Source: Bagarius yarrelli
Taxonomy: Eukaryota > Chordata > Actinopteri > Siluriformes > Sisoridae
Direction of reading: 5' to 3'
Assembly (NCBI GenBank): GCA_005784505.1
Contig: VCAZ01000126.1
Coordinates: 206,001-270,000 of the forward strand
Length of the DNA stretch: 64,000 bases
Under the pieces are notes generated by a model that was not told the origin of the DNA, did not search any database, and saw nothing but the letters and a program-made list of their open reading frames with translations. Position 1 is the stretch's first letter. Every line of letters starts with the position of its first letter. The position numbers and the translations under genes are program-made. This document shows, one piece after another, positions 45,416 to 56,839 of this stretch.

Positions 45416-47879
45416 TAAAACATATACAAGTATACACAAAACCAGTAATTACCTTATTAAATACTTTAAAAAAATACTATAGACTTTTCTTTAATGACAT
45501 TAAAAATTATGTGAATAAAGTACCTGTTATTTCTTTTTTTAACACGGATTATGCTGTCATCCTGAGATAGTCACAAACGGAAATTGGACAACCGTAGAAT
45601 ATTAATTTGTTTTAAAAAAAGGAACTCAATCCCACAAAAATCCTGAAGCCTGTTTGTGTTTTGGGGGGCCCTAAAACATACGCCATCAAGTGTCTCGCAG
45701 GCAAACGGCGAAAGAACCTGTGTCTGTATCTTGTTGTTTTCATCTTGACGGCTATGTTTCAAAAATCCCTGGTGGAAAGACTTGCTAAATCATGCAGTGT
45801 GAAGGATGCAAAGGTGAGACGGTGAAACTCGCCTACTCGGGTTTTCCAGAGGTCATTAAACAGTAAACTTGTTTGGATGTATATGTCGGTGGGGGGAAGG
45901 GGGAATTTGTGAAAGTTTGTTCCCAGCTGCAGCAGTCAGTCAGTCAGTCTGTCAGAATTTACTGCACTCGGGGTGTTTTTTTTTTTTCTTTTTGACCCGG
46001 AGCAGTAACAGGTGGAGCTAAAAAAATATTGCACTTGGTGCAGATGTTTTATGGTTGGGAAGTGAGTGTATGTATTAAAGATCAGAACCAACGTACTGGT
46101 AACTGGTGAGTTGTTATAAGAGTGTGGAGTTAAACATGACATACCGGATGCTACGCCGTAATACAGCGGTGCTGAATTCTTGTATTTGATTGGTCAGAAA
46201 TCACATGCTGATTTGAATTGACTTGCTCGATGTCGGGCTCAATAGTTGACATTACATTCTATTCATCATTGCTACATTTTGCGTATATTTGTTCTGTTTG
46301 GAAACTTTAATTGGTTTCTTTACAACCAAGAAACCTTGACATCGTATTACGAGTATAAAAAAAAAAATAGCGAGAGATGAAATGAAAGGGATTGAAACAC
46401 TTTTGTTTGACCTCATGTCCTTTTTTGGACATATAAGACATGCATTTAACTTACTTAAATAATAATACAAATTTGAATGAGTTAGTCAAGATTTGAACCC
46501 AGATGTTGTTTCTTGGTTAATGCATTACTGTGTGCAAGGTTTAGTTTTTAGTCACATGACCATGCGGCTACCCAGCGGGTGAAACAATTAGCCAATCCTG
46601 GGTTCTCCGTAAAAATGCAACTACGTACCACGTAATGATATAATTACAACGATCATTGTATCCTCTATTTACATCAGCTTACCTTTAATAACATGTTTAC
46701 TGCAAATGTGAGTGTACTGTGACGGCTACCATCGTTTGTCCTCTCAAATTCCTCCTTTTTTTTTTTTCTTTCAGATCGGATTTTGTAGAAGCGGAGGCCT
46801 TGTCGGTTAATGCTTGTCTCCTTGTCGGTTATTGCATCCTATTGCGCAGAAACTATCCAGAATTTTGGCTAAGTAAAAGAAATCGCGTCGTTCGTAACCA
46901 TATCGGGCAGCAGACGATAGCATTGTTTTAGCCGCCAGTGGGGGCGCTCACCTAATCTTAAAACTATAGGTAATCTCTGCAATGAATCTGATTACCTTAC
47001 TGTAATTCGTCAGCTGGTTGGCAGTGCAGAAAAAATGGCCACTGTTGCAGTCAGCCAGATAAGTGTGCTTTAGAAAATGAATGTGCCGAAAAAGATTATT
47101 AAACCCAAACGTTAACACAATTTATTAATTTGTTCAACCCGAAACAGTGTTTTTATCATTTCCTGTCACTATCAAACACGTCAAACAAAACAATCACGCA
47201 CCGAATGGAATATAAAATATGTGAACCTCCAGGTTAATAACATTTCTCAAAACTAATTGAAGGCAGATGTTCCAATCAGCGAGATAACGCTTGGATGAAA
47301 TGCACAAACTTTTAAGTTTTTCTGTGCCGTACACATCAGACGGGAGCGCCGTCTAAGCTGGAGACTAATATAAAGCCGGTTTAACCATTTTGCCGAGTTT
47401 GTAAGTACCATCGTTGGTGTTTGCCGTCAAAACTAAGATCGTCCTCGAATCTAATTCTTATCCTCACAGGTCATGCCTTCCAGTTCAGGAACCACTGGTC
47501 TAAAGTAAGTTGTTACAATATAAACAATAAGATATAAGAATATAAAAAGGATCAATCATCCCATAATATCTTCTTCCTCCAGATGGGACTGCAATCAGAG
47601 CTGATGGGATGGAAAGCTTTTTTTTTTATGATTCCTTTTTATTATCATTTCCAAACCTTTTCTTGCAAATGTAATTGAGATTCGAGCATAAAATACCATA
47701 GCTGTGCTCATCCACACTTGAGTTAAAGGACCTGCAATACTCAGTGTTTGAAAGTTAGATTATGTTTCGGAAAATCAAAGATGTAGCGATTGTTCATTAT
47801 TTCATGCTTTTGAAATGCTTTTGAAAATGAAACTGACTTTGGAGCGCAAGATTCTTTCAGCACTTTCTCCTCTCTCTGA
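45416..47879. other. Non-coding, AT-rich
   Basis: No recognised repeat family or gene. A moderate-complexity CpG-bearing segment lies at 46770-46955, ending in GCCAGTGGGGGCGCTCACC. T runs occur near 45978 and 46757. A 70-codon frame at 46719-46931 has no motif. Confidence 0.4.
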
Positions 47880-47929
47880 TTATTGAAGAGCAAAGAAAGA
47901 TGTATTATTTATTTATTTTTTATAAGGGG

Positions 47930-48430
47930 CTCCTCCTGACACTCTCTCACTCTGGCGATTCTTTTTCGCGCCGCCGATGAGATGAGGTAGCGACAACGGC
48001 ACAAATGTCCTACCGCTTTTTTGCGGCTGCTGATCAGAAAATTGGATCTAAATAAGGTTCCTCGATGAAAGCCACCTGTTGCCGTTTCACATAATAAACA
48101 ATGATTTATGCCCATTTACAAATTAAAAAAAGTCTGCAAACTTTTCAAATCCGACTCGTTTCAATGATTTAGATTCTAATATCTGTTTTCTCACCCACCA
48201 CCAGCCGCAGCCTGTTTAACCATTTTTGCCTTTTTATTTTCCCGCTTCCTGTTTTGCAAATAAATATTTTCCCATTTGATTAGATTTAAAATGGCTCTCT
48301 AATGAAGTGTCTCCTACAGCCCTCTCAGTCTATAAGTATTTAATTACTTATTATCAGAATAATTCTCTCTCACACGCGTCTTCACGTATTAACGTCAGCC
48401 AAGCCTTTCAGGAGCGACTAGCGGTTTGGA
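47930..48430. other. Candidate conserved non-coding element
   Basis: Two balanced segments (47945-48120 and 48280-48430) with CGCGCCGCCGATGAGATG, CAATGATTTATGCCCATTTA and TTTAATTACTTATTATCAG. There are no repeats except short homopolymers. The call is by texture only. Confidence 0.25.
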
Positions 48431-48812
48431 AAAATGATGATGGAATCTCATAGTGGTGCGCGTTATTTATGTATCAGTGCGTCTGGGAACTTGTTTACTT
48501 GTACGACTTTTTACCGACAGACACGTTTTAATGAGAATTCTCTCGGTTCGGGAGATCTCTGTATTCTCCGTGCGCACTGTGAACTTAAATCTCGAAGAGA
48601 AGGAACATCAGTTGAAGAGATTAGGGGTGGGTTTAAAACGGTGTCGCGTCTGTTTAGCCGTAACAAACGGTGGGACAGCATAGCATGTTACCATGTTACC
48701 TACGACATGTACTTTCCTGACCATCACATACCTTCTCGAGATTATTTTGTATTCTGTAACATTAGAGCTTCTCTTTATTAGCTAAACTCAGTGTAAAAAA
48801 AAAAACTCTTCC

Positions 48813-48940
48813 AGGCTTTGGCAGATGTCCCTCATCCAGAGCGGCTAACATTTATATCAGTTTTTGTCTAACCGAGCAGTTTAAAGTTTAGGGCCTTGCT
48901 CAGGGGCCCAGCAGTGGCAGCTTGGTTATGCTGGAAATGA
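48813..48940 (-). mobile_element. tRNA-derived SINE, 5' part missing
   Basis: In reverse: CTTTGGCAGATGTCCCTCATC (tail), CCGAGCAGTTTAAAGTTTAG, GGGCCTTGCTCAGGGGCCC and AGCAGTGGCAGCTTGG. The tRNA-like head is not contiguous; a related head follows at 48990. Confidence 0.8.
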
Positions 48941-48989
48941 TTTCCTTTGCACGTCAGTCATTATATGGCACCCCTGGATCAAAGAAGGT

Positions 48990-49103
48990 TAAGACTTAAT
49001 CCTCTGATCAACAATCCAGAGCCTTTACCATTTAAACTAGCACTACCCTCAACTGAAACAACAACAGCAGTCCAACGTCTTAACCACCAGGCTACCGCTT
49101 ATT
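48990..49103 (-). mobile_element. SINE head fragments, two in series
   Basis: CTCTGATCAACAATCCAGAG with CCATTTAAACTAGCAC and, further right, CAGTCCAACGTCTTAACCAC with CAGGCTACC look like two tRNA-like heads in reverse. The first may be the displaced head of the preceding SINE, the second a further copy. Confidence 0.5.
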
Positions 49104-50111
49104 ATAAGAGCGATTACAGGGTCCAGTTCTAGGCACATACAGATGTAATTAGTCCAGTGTCTTATTTTGTCCTATAGTATATGACAGCCTGGACCCGAAA
49201 ACACAGATCAGCTGAAGAAAATTCTAGCAGACACACAATCACAGACCAACAAATCTGACCTCAAAAATAGGACAGCAAATTCACAAACATGATCGAAAAA
49301 TAGACAAACACGAAAGCAGTTGCAACAAAACAGCAAAACTAGAAACACAAAAGCTAAACGAACAACTCACTTCACAGTGTCTCCAGGATGAGGACGACTT
49401 TTCTCTTTAAATCTGGCTCCTTTTAAGGGAATTCCCCCCCCCCGCCGCCATCACCACCCCAGACTCACCTATAACTGAAATACTTCCACATTTAATATGT
49501 ATATCCCGTTTTCATAGATTTCCATGTGAGATTGTTTTGTGATGATTGTTAAATCTTTGCTGTGCAAATAAAACTAAATTAAATTGTTGATTCAGTGAGC
49601 CGATATTGCTGCAATTCACGCGTGTGGAAAACTTCCTGAACAGGAAAACTCATAAACACACTCCATTACACACTTCTACACAGATCAGGCTGATTTATCG
49701 CAAATTAAAAACTACTCCGCTAGATTGAATAGTTGTGTAATTTTACTGTTTGTTTATTTTATATCTTGATGGAGATAACGAGCAGAAAGATGGATCCTCC
49801 CCCCCCCCAGCAAGCAATACGAGTCTCTTTCTCAGCTAGCCGCAACTTTCTTCCAGTCAGCACTAAGCAGAAATGTCACCCATGTTTTGTTGAAGTTATG
49901 ATGGGGGACAAGGATATGAAGAGAATCTTTTAACAAATGCTAAATGTCTGTCGTAAATCAGCGCAAACTAGATTGTCGTTAGGGAACTGACCTTTCAGAA
50001 GCGCTAGTCCAGCTCTTTGGGTGAATTTGTCAAAAACGGCTGTACTCGATATAAGGAAACATATACAAGACTGAAAAAGTTCACGTTAGTGACCTGTTCT
50101 TAGAAACGAAG
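49104..50111. other. Non-coding, no clear feature
   Basis: A-rich stretch at 49190-49370, a C run at 49433-49443 and another at 49799-49808. No gene is supported. Confidence 0.4.
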
Positions 50112-50255
50112 ACTCACCTGAGGAGTAACCCTTGTTTTCTCGCTAAATGCTAACCAGCAACAACCAAATAGCAGTGATGACACGTCGTACAAACACGCCG
50201 TTTTCCCTGTAGAACTCAATACGCTTCTCTTCTTGCTGTTCTGTCCACCAGACTG
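50112..50255 (-). mobile_element. Second copy of the unclassified repeat at 15425-15560
   Basis: Shares ACCTGAG, TCTCGCTAAATG, AGCAACAA/AGCAGCAA, GTAGAACTCAATA and TCTTGCTGT in the same order and orientation as the 15 kb copy. A 74-codon minus-strand frame overlaps but does not match the other copy's frame throughout, so neither is clearly coding. Confidence 0.5.
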
Positions 50256-51647
50256 GATTCATTAGTTTTCCGAAATTGTTTGTAGTTTGTGTCATCTGGT
50301 TCAGCGCTTCTATCGGTTCTTGGTTTCTATTGGTTCTTGGTTTGACGGCGCTTCTATTGGTTCTCATCAGCTGTCGGTGAACATGTCAAACTAGCCATGA
50401 GAGACAACAGATTTTAGCATAGGATAATAGGAATATTTTCGGGTTTCAAAATTTGTCTCAGACGACCAAAGAACACAAAGTAAAGTGCAGGTCTGTACCT
50501 TAATTTCTAAGAGCTTAGACACGGCACCATAACTACAGTTCATCCCCCAAACCTGGTTATTAACCTGAGGTTGATGTCACACTGATGTCAAACGAGACTC
50601 CTCGGCATGTAATCAGCATCGTGACAGTGTTGAGTGGAATTGAGGTCAGCGCTCCGTGTAGGTCACTCTTCTTCTTTTTTTTTTTTTTTTTTTTTTTAAA
50701 CTTCGGAAGCTCTTCATAGAACTTGCTTTTGTGCTTGAGAGGGATAGAATGCTAAATCCTGTAGCATTTAGGTACTGGAAAGTTCTAGACAATGGTGTGA
50801 TTGGGCCCAGATGTTCACACAGACATAAATAGTGGAGCTGAAACTGAAATCAGAACTGTTTATACTTTTATAGATTTCGACCATAACGTTCCATTGCCCT
50901 TCTGATCATCCTGTTTACATTCTTTGTCTAGGTGTCCTGTCATTTCTTCCTTTTTAAACCATGACGTTTGTTGCTAGGTTTCTAAGTTAAAAGTCTTACC
51001 CAAACTACAAGGTGCTTGAAGATGTGTGTTCCAGTTAACATTGCGTTCCTTACATACTTTCTGGGCCCACATACGTATCGTAACTCGTAAGTCGATATAT
51101 GGTAAGTCGAGGGTTGCCTTCATAATCCCGGTCTCTCCTATAAAATGTCCAGAATGTTAACGCAACAAGTTGTGTACATCAAAAATATGCCACTATTCTG
51201 AAATATGCTGCTTTTTTGGAGCTTTCGCTTTATTACAAAAATTATTACCTTGAGAATTTAGAAGGCATTAACATAATTGGATCATTATAATATTATAATA
51301 AAATTCATTTACATACAATACAAGGGGACATGGAATTACAGTAATTATTAATACTTACATTTTTTTTTTTTAGTCCTTTGCATAAGAACCGTCGCTCTAA
51401 AAAGGCTATTATATAGCGAACACTGAAATTTTGTGGGTTTTTTTTTTTTTTAACTGTTCCCCACTTTGTTTTTCTCAGCACTTCTGTCAGCTGCCAGATT
51501 TTGTATCACGGTGAAGATCTTAGGATAATTGTGGAGCACTTTTGTAAATCGGTACCCCGGCGTTACACTGAAACGAACATTATAACTGCGGTAAATTAGC
51601 AGGATTTGAGTTGGAGACGTCGCACCTGTACTGGATTGGATTCAGCA

Positions 51648-51649
<2 letters not shown>
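50256..51649. other. Non-coding, AT-rich
   Basis: A T run of about 21 lies near 50677-50697, with others near 51361 and 51439. Nothing else is recognised. Confidence 0.45.

Positions 51650-51703
<54 letters not shown>
51650..51703. repeat. Poly(C) run of 54
   Basis: An uninterrupted run of 54 C followed by 8 A. Long C homopolymers are far rarer in vertebrate genomes than A/T runs. The run could fold as i-motif/G-quadruplex, and its length is also a place where read or assembly error is likely. Confidence 0.95.
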
Positions 51704-51705
<2 letters not shown>

Positions 51706-52139
51706 AAAAAACCCCTAACTTTGTATTGCACCTGTGTTTCCAAAGAGTCGTTCTGCACCTGTCGATTTGGTAAAATTGCTAACTACGTCTTTGTGTGTAC
51801 ATTGTCACCAGAGCACGAGGGTGCATCGGTTGCCAAATAATGAACGGTTTTCCTTGTTACTGCGGGACGTGGGAACTTAAAAATTGTAAGCCTTCATGAT
51901 TCCGATGTAATTCTTTCCAAAAGCTTTTCTTTGCACATAATGGAGAGTTTCACTGATTTGTTTCTATTCTCTGAACTGTATGTTTCTATTCGCTGCTTTC
52001 TGAGCACGAGAGTCACCGGGGAAACAGAAGTGGTTTTCTAAACGCGTTCCTCTGTGCCTCGGTTGCAGGTTGGGCCAATACTTATTTAAAGGGCTTGTCT
52101 GTAAAATGTCACTGATCAGATTGACCTTTTTAATGCGAC

Positions 52140-52925
52140 TTTTCTTTGATTGTTTTTTTTTTCTTTCTTCCTTTCTTCCTTCAAGGCCTGCCATTCTTTC
52201 CGTCTTTCCTGTCTGCCTTCTTTTTTGCTTTTTTTCCTGTCCGCCTTTCACTACTTTTCTATCTGCCTGTCTTCTTTCCCGCTTTCTTTCCCTTCCCGCC
52301 TGCCTGCCTTCCTTCCTTCTTTCCTGTCTGCTTTCCTTCCTTCGTTCTCTCCTTCCTTCCTTCCTTCTTTTTTCTTCTTTCTTTCGTCTTTCCTTTCTTC
52401 TTCCTTCCTGCCTTTTGTTCTTTTCTGTCTATTTTCCTTCCTTCTTTTCCCGTCTGCCTGACTTCCTTCTTTCCTGCCTGCTTCCTTCCTTTCTGCCTTT
52501 CTTCTTTTTCTGCCTGCCTGCCTCATTTTTTCCTTCCTTCCTTCCATCCTTCCTGCTTTCCTGTCTATTTTCCTACCTTCTTTTCTGCCTGCTTCCTTCA
52601 GTCCTGCCTTCTTTCTTTCATATTTACTTCTTTCATGTCTGCCTTCCTTCTTTTTGGTCTGCCTCAATTTCTTTTTTCCTGCATTTTTTTGCCTTCCTTC
52701 CTTCTTTCCTGTCTGCTTTCCTTCCTTCGTTCTCTCCTTCCTTCCTTCCTTCCTTCCTTCCTTCCTTCCTTCCTTTCCTCCCTTTCTTCTTTCCTGTCTA
52801 CTTTCCTACCTGTCTGCCTTTCTTTTTTTTCCTGTCTGCCTTCCTTTATTCCTGCCTTCTTTCCTGCTGTCCTTCCTTCCCTATACTTTCTTTTCTTTTT
52901 TTTCCCTCCTTTTTTTGGTTATTTC
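52140..52925. repeat. TTCC-rich pyrimidine tract (GGAA on minus)
   Basis: About 785 bp of CTTCC, TTTCC and CTGCC units with almost no plus-strand A. A block GCCTTCCTTCCTTCTTTCC through TTCGTTCTCTCC occurs at 52306 and again at 52691, 385 bp apart, with near-identical text. Open frames up to 297 codons (Phe/Leu/Ser/Pro) occur in several plus frames and a Lys/Arg/Glu/Gly frame on minus; all follow from the composition and are not genes. Confidence 0.95.
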
Positions 52926-53249
52926 CTACCGTTTACTTGAACTTCCACTGTTACGACTGCTGAAATGGTATAATAATAAAATAATAATCATTTACATCGG
53001 AAACAAGAGATTTGGCCCGAGAACCACTGTGTCTTGGGTACCCGTAGCCCTCATCTGATGTTTTTTGCTTTGGGATCAGATGCAGCACATTATCTAAATG
53101 TCAGAATAGAGTGTGTACTGTAAGTACAGTGTAGTGTGTGTAAATGCCAACTATGTTAGAGCATGACTAAAATTTGTAGGGAGGCCTGTAATAAAAAAAG
53201 GAGCTCTATAATTAAAATAAATAAACTTAACAACACACAATTCCTCTAT

Positions 53250-53560
53250 TTTATTTATCGAATCCACCAGGGTTAATCAGGCGTCAGGGATTGAGATAGT
53301 GTTTGTATCTGCGCTAATGATGCTATTCTTAATAAACAAGTGAAATCAACCATCTTGCGTTGCTCATTTTTATTTACACGCCGTTTTTTAATTTCCTTTG
53401 GAGGAAATTGTATCAGTGAAATGCTATATATCACAAAGCGCTCGCGGTGTCTTGGATTTGTCCCATTACAGCAGTATAAAGGTATTCTCTGGGCTCAAGG
53501 TTACAGATAAGCCTTTAAAACACGTGACCTCATGTTGACCCCCCACCCCCAAAGTCGTCA
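53250..53560. other. Candidate conserved non-coding element
   Basis: Repeat-free sequence with CACCAGGGTTAATCAGGCG, TCTGCGCTAATGATGC and GTTACAGATAAGCCTTTAA. Right flank is CA and C-rich. The call is by texture only. Confidence 0.25.
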
Positions 53561-53754
53561 CGCCTTCCTGAGGTGTGGATTTAAAGCGCTGCCGGGCAGG
53601 AACGACGTCCCGGCTCTGTAAAAAAAAAAAAGATTACAAATATGATGACTGATTGCCCATGAGACGTGTAGCTTTCACATACATACAGACACACACACAC
53701 ACACACAACCCACCAGAGGTTCATACCTGCGCTCAAAGACGTGATCAAACCTGA

Positions 53755-53990
53755 CACTGCAGTGAATTGATAACGCCGGCCATTAAGAAATATGTAAACG
53801 CTTATTAATTGGATCGCGAGCGTGCGACTAATTGCAGCATTCTGACTCTTAATTGCCGAATGACTGGATTCTGTTTGGAATGCTAAGGACAGAGACAGCT
53901 GGTGCGCAGACGCTTTCTGTTCATTCTTTCCATCTCATCCTTTGCTTATTTGGATCCTTCTCCAGGACGTCGTCCAACACACACTCAAGG
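53755..53990. other. Candidate conserved non-coding element
   Basis: GATAACGCCGGCCATTAAG, CGCTTATTAATTGGATCGCG and CTCTTAATTGCCGAATGAC form a compact block rich in TTAATT cores. Frames on both strands overlap it with no domain. Confidence 0.3.
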
Positions 53991-54433
53991 CTGTCGCACG
54001 TGCCTGAAAAAAAGTGTGTGTTTGCATGCTGCTATTTTGTTTTGTGTGTTGGTGGGTGGGCTCGTGTGCTTGCTTCCTATGAGAGAATGAACGAGTATAT
54101 AGAGGGAAAAAAAAAAAAACCAGAAACGCTCTCTTATTATCTCCAGGCCGCAGCCTTGCTCCTCCACGGCTCCCACAAGACCAGTCAGTCGGGACGCATA
54201 ATCACACAAGCCTAATTTAAACCCATTACAATAATTCATGCGCATGTAGAGGGGGAAAAAAAAAAAAACCCGAGACCAACCTCTGCCACTCATTACATAT
54301 AATTAAATCGAGAGGAAACCGTCATGGTCACATGCCAAATGATTTCGCTGTGGTCTATTTTGTTTTGTTCTGTTCGGTAGGAATCCAGCAAAGCACTGAT
54401 TACTGTTTTGTTAGTCTCTCGTACACTGTGTTA

Positions 54434-54455
54434 AAAAAAAAAAAAAAAAAAAAAA
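54434..54455. repeat. Poly(A) run
   Basis: An A run of about 22; several other A or T runs lie within 350 bp on both sides. Confidence 0.9.
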
Positions 54456-54534
54456 TACATTTCCTGGTTGACTTCCTGTCCCAATTTAAAAAAAAAAAAA
54501 TATATTTACATTTGGGGCAATAGCCTGAAATACA

Positions 54535-54667
54535 TTATCAAGAGCCGCTTATTGTTTTTATCTGTCTAAACAGTTCAGGGTTAATTGTTTTGCTCAGGTG
54601 CCCAGCAGTGGCAGTTTGGCCGTCCTGGGCATCGAACCTACAATCTACCCATGAGCAGCGCAACACT
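54535..54667 (-). mobile_element. tRNA-derived SINE, head decayed
   Basis: In reverse: ATCAAGAGCCGCTTATTG, GTTCAGGGTTAATTGTTTTG, CTCAGGTGCCCAGCAGTGGC and TGGGCATCGAACCTACAATC (box B). Confidence 0.8.
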
Positions 54668-54751
54668 GTTATTTTATTCATTCTTATATTATAAACTTGT
54701 TGTAAAATTTCCAACACTATCATCATATTTTTGCTTATAAAAACAATTAAA

Positions 54752-54935
54752 ACATTTGCAGTATTTGGCAGACGCCCTTACCCAGAGCGACGTACAATAT
54801 TCCTTGTTATACAACTAACCCCCAAGGGTTAAGGGCCTTGCTCAGGAGCCCAGCAGTGGTGGCTTGGTGGGGCTGGGAATCGAACCCGGGTCCTCAAGTT
54901 GGTAGTCCAACAACTCAACCACTGCGCTACCACTT
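54752..54935 (-). mobile_element. tRNA-derived SINE, full length, best preserved
   Basis: In reverse it keeps every module: CATTTGCAGTATTTGGCAGA, CGCCCTTACCCAGAGCGACG, AGGGTTAAGGGCCTTGCTCA, GGAGCCCAGCAGTGGTGGC, GGGAATCGAACCCGGGTCC (perfect box B) and CAACCACTGCGCTACCAC (box A). It is the least diverged copy in the window and so the best reference for the family. Confidence 0.9.
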
Positions 54936-56839
54936 CAAAACATGTGAACCGTCAACAAAAGAATCCCGTAGCTTATGAACGAACGCCGGAGACGATGTCG
55001 GTATCGGGGGTCGACTGTTTCGAAATTATTTTCATTTATTTTTCTTTTTTTCATTATTTCATTATTATTTCATTTCTGTATCTAAATCGCTAGAAAAACA
55101 TCATTTACATCATTTACAATTTGTTTATTATATTTTACGCAGATTAATTTTCCTACAAAATCATGAATTAGTAATTACTTATTTACAAATTTAGCCATTC
55201 AAGTCATCTGTTGAAATTTTTTTAATATCGCAATAAATATATATATATATCGCAGAAAAATAAAAATATCGCAATGTCGGTTTTTTTCCCAATATCATGC
55301 AGCCGAAAAATGCCAAAGTCTTGCAGAATTTCTATTCTTTAGGCTAAAATTCCTTCGTATTCCAAGGTTTCACTGAATATAGTTTATTCTTGTCAAATAA
55401 AATCGGTTGGCTTATCTCTACAGATCAACCTCCAGGGCATCAGATCCAGATGCGAGAGCGGCGGTACATTTTTAGCCTATTGATCAGATCCGCGAGATTC
55501 CCGCATGCCGTAAAAAGAGACCGTCGATATGTTTGTCAGAGCGAGCGACAGAATAGGCTTCCCGCTGACTACAAATCCCTTTGACACTTTATGGATCTTT
55601 CTTTGTCTGCCATCCTGTCTTTTTTTTTTTTTCATTGACAGGACTCGGCAAGAGGCTTTAAAAATAGCCCGGCATCAGTTTGTTTGTCTTGATGCATCTC
55701 TGGTGAGTCTCTCAGCGACTCGAACCACTGCGTGAACTCTGCTCTCTCAGCGCGTGTGCTTCAGGGCTGATCTACATGTCATGTGAAGTGCTAATAAGAT
55801 TCTCTCCATAAAGCCACCTTAGTGTAGAAGTGACTCAGCCATGCTATCAAAATGATTATTATCGATGTTGTTTCTGTTTTTTTTATTTATAGTTTATCGG
55901 TTTCTCTGCCCTTCTGTCTCTCTCACGCTATCTCTCTTTCATAGTCTTTTCATTCTCTCTTTCTCTTTCTCTCCGTCTATTTCTTCCAGCCATCTTCTCT
56001 TGCACTCATTACACCTTGTCAGTCTTCGTTTGCGCTTCTCTTAACCTGTCTCTCGGTTCTCTCTCTCTTCCTCTTCCTCTCTATCTCTATCCATTACATT
56101 TTCTCTCCTGATTTTTACTGTATCGTTCTAGTATATTATTCTTCACCTTTGCGTGTACTCAATTCTTGATGTTTAAATATACTCGTCTGTCTCAGATTTT
56201 TCTCTCTGTTCATTTCTGTCTCTTTTTTTTTTTTTTTTTTTTTTTTTCATTTTCATCCTTTATAATAATAATTTTCACTTTTACAGAGTTCAGTAATAAC
56301 TTGGAAAGGATCAGAGGTTTAATCAGTTTCCTCTTTCTGTTTTCTTCTTTTCTTTTTTTTCTTCTTTTCACAGCTATGGCTACATTTCGATTTGGGCAGC
56401 ACATTGTAAAGGCATCGGTTGTGTTCCTGCAAACAGATCTGTCCTTCGCTTTGGTCAATCGGAAGCCCGTGGTGCCGGGACGTATCCTTTTTTTTTTTGA
56501 CGACCTTTAGTTTGATCACTCTATCAGCGTCAGTCTGAGGTAAGCTGTTCTTCAGGTTCTAGAGCAGGTAAGAGACACACAAATACGCCCGAGAACACTG
56601 CCTACTCTATAGAGCAGTGATACTGTTGGGTCCCGTTTTTACCTTCAAACGGAATGGTGCATATACAGATGTTTACAGAGAGATGCTGCAGTAAAGGAGG
56701 TCTCCGGGGAAGTTTAAATAAGGTTAAATTAACTCACTTAATTTAACGCCTAACTTTGTAATATATTTTTGGTTGCAATTCTTATTTCATATGTTGTGTG
56801 GCGCTGTAAAACACACACTGTATTATAGCTGCTGCCATT
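54936..56839. other. Non-coding, mixed
   Basis: AT-rich DNA with ATCGCAATA-type MITE-like text at 55210-55310. A balanced CpG-bearing stretch with GCGAGAGCGGCGGTACA-like texture lies at 55420-55600, followed by a CT-rich zone at 55900-56120 and a T run of 26 at 56222-56247. No gene is supported. Confidence 0.4.

Noticed and set aside
46933..46955. CTCF site at GCCAGTGGGGGCGCTCACC
   Set aside because: The spacing between CCA and GGGGGCGCT is off from the CTCF core, so the upstream half does not align.
52070..52963. 297-codon open frame, the longest in the window
   Set aside because: It lies in the TTCC tract and is almost only Phe, Leu, Ser and Pro; overlapping frames are also open. This follows from pyrimidine composition.
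54752..54935. Stand-alone tRNA gene on the minus strand
   Set aside because: Box A and box B are present, but the sequence continues into the SINE body and tail; no tRNA cloverleaf with a matching acceptor stem was seen.
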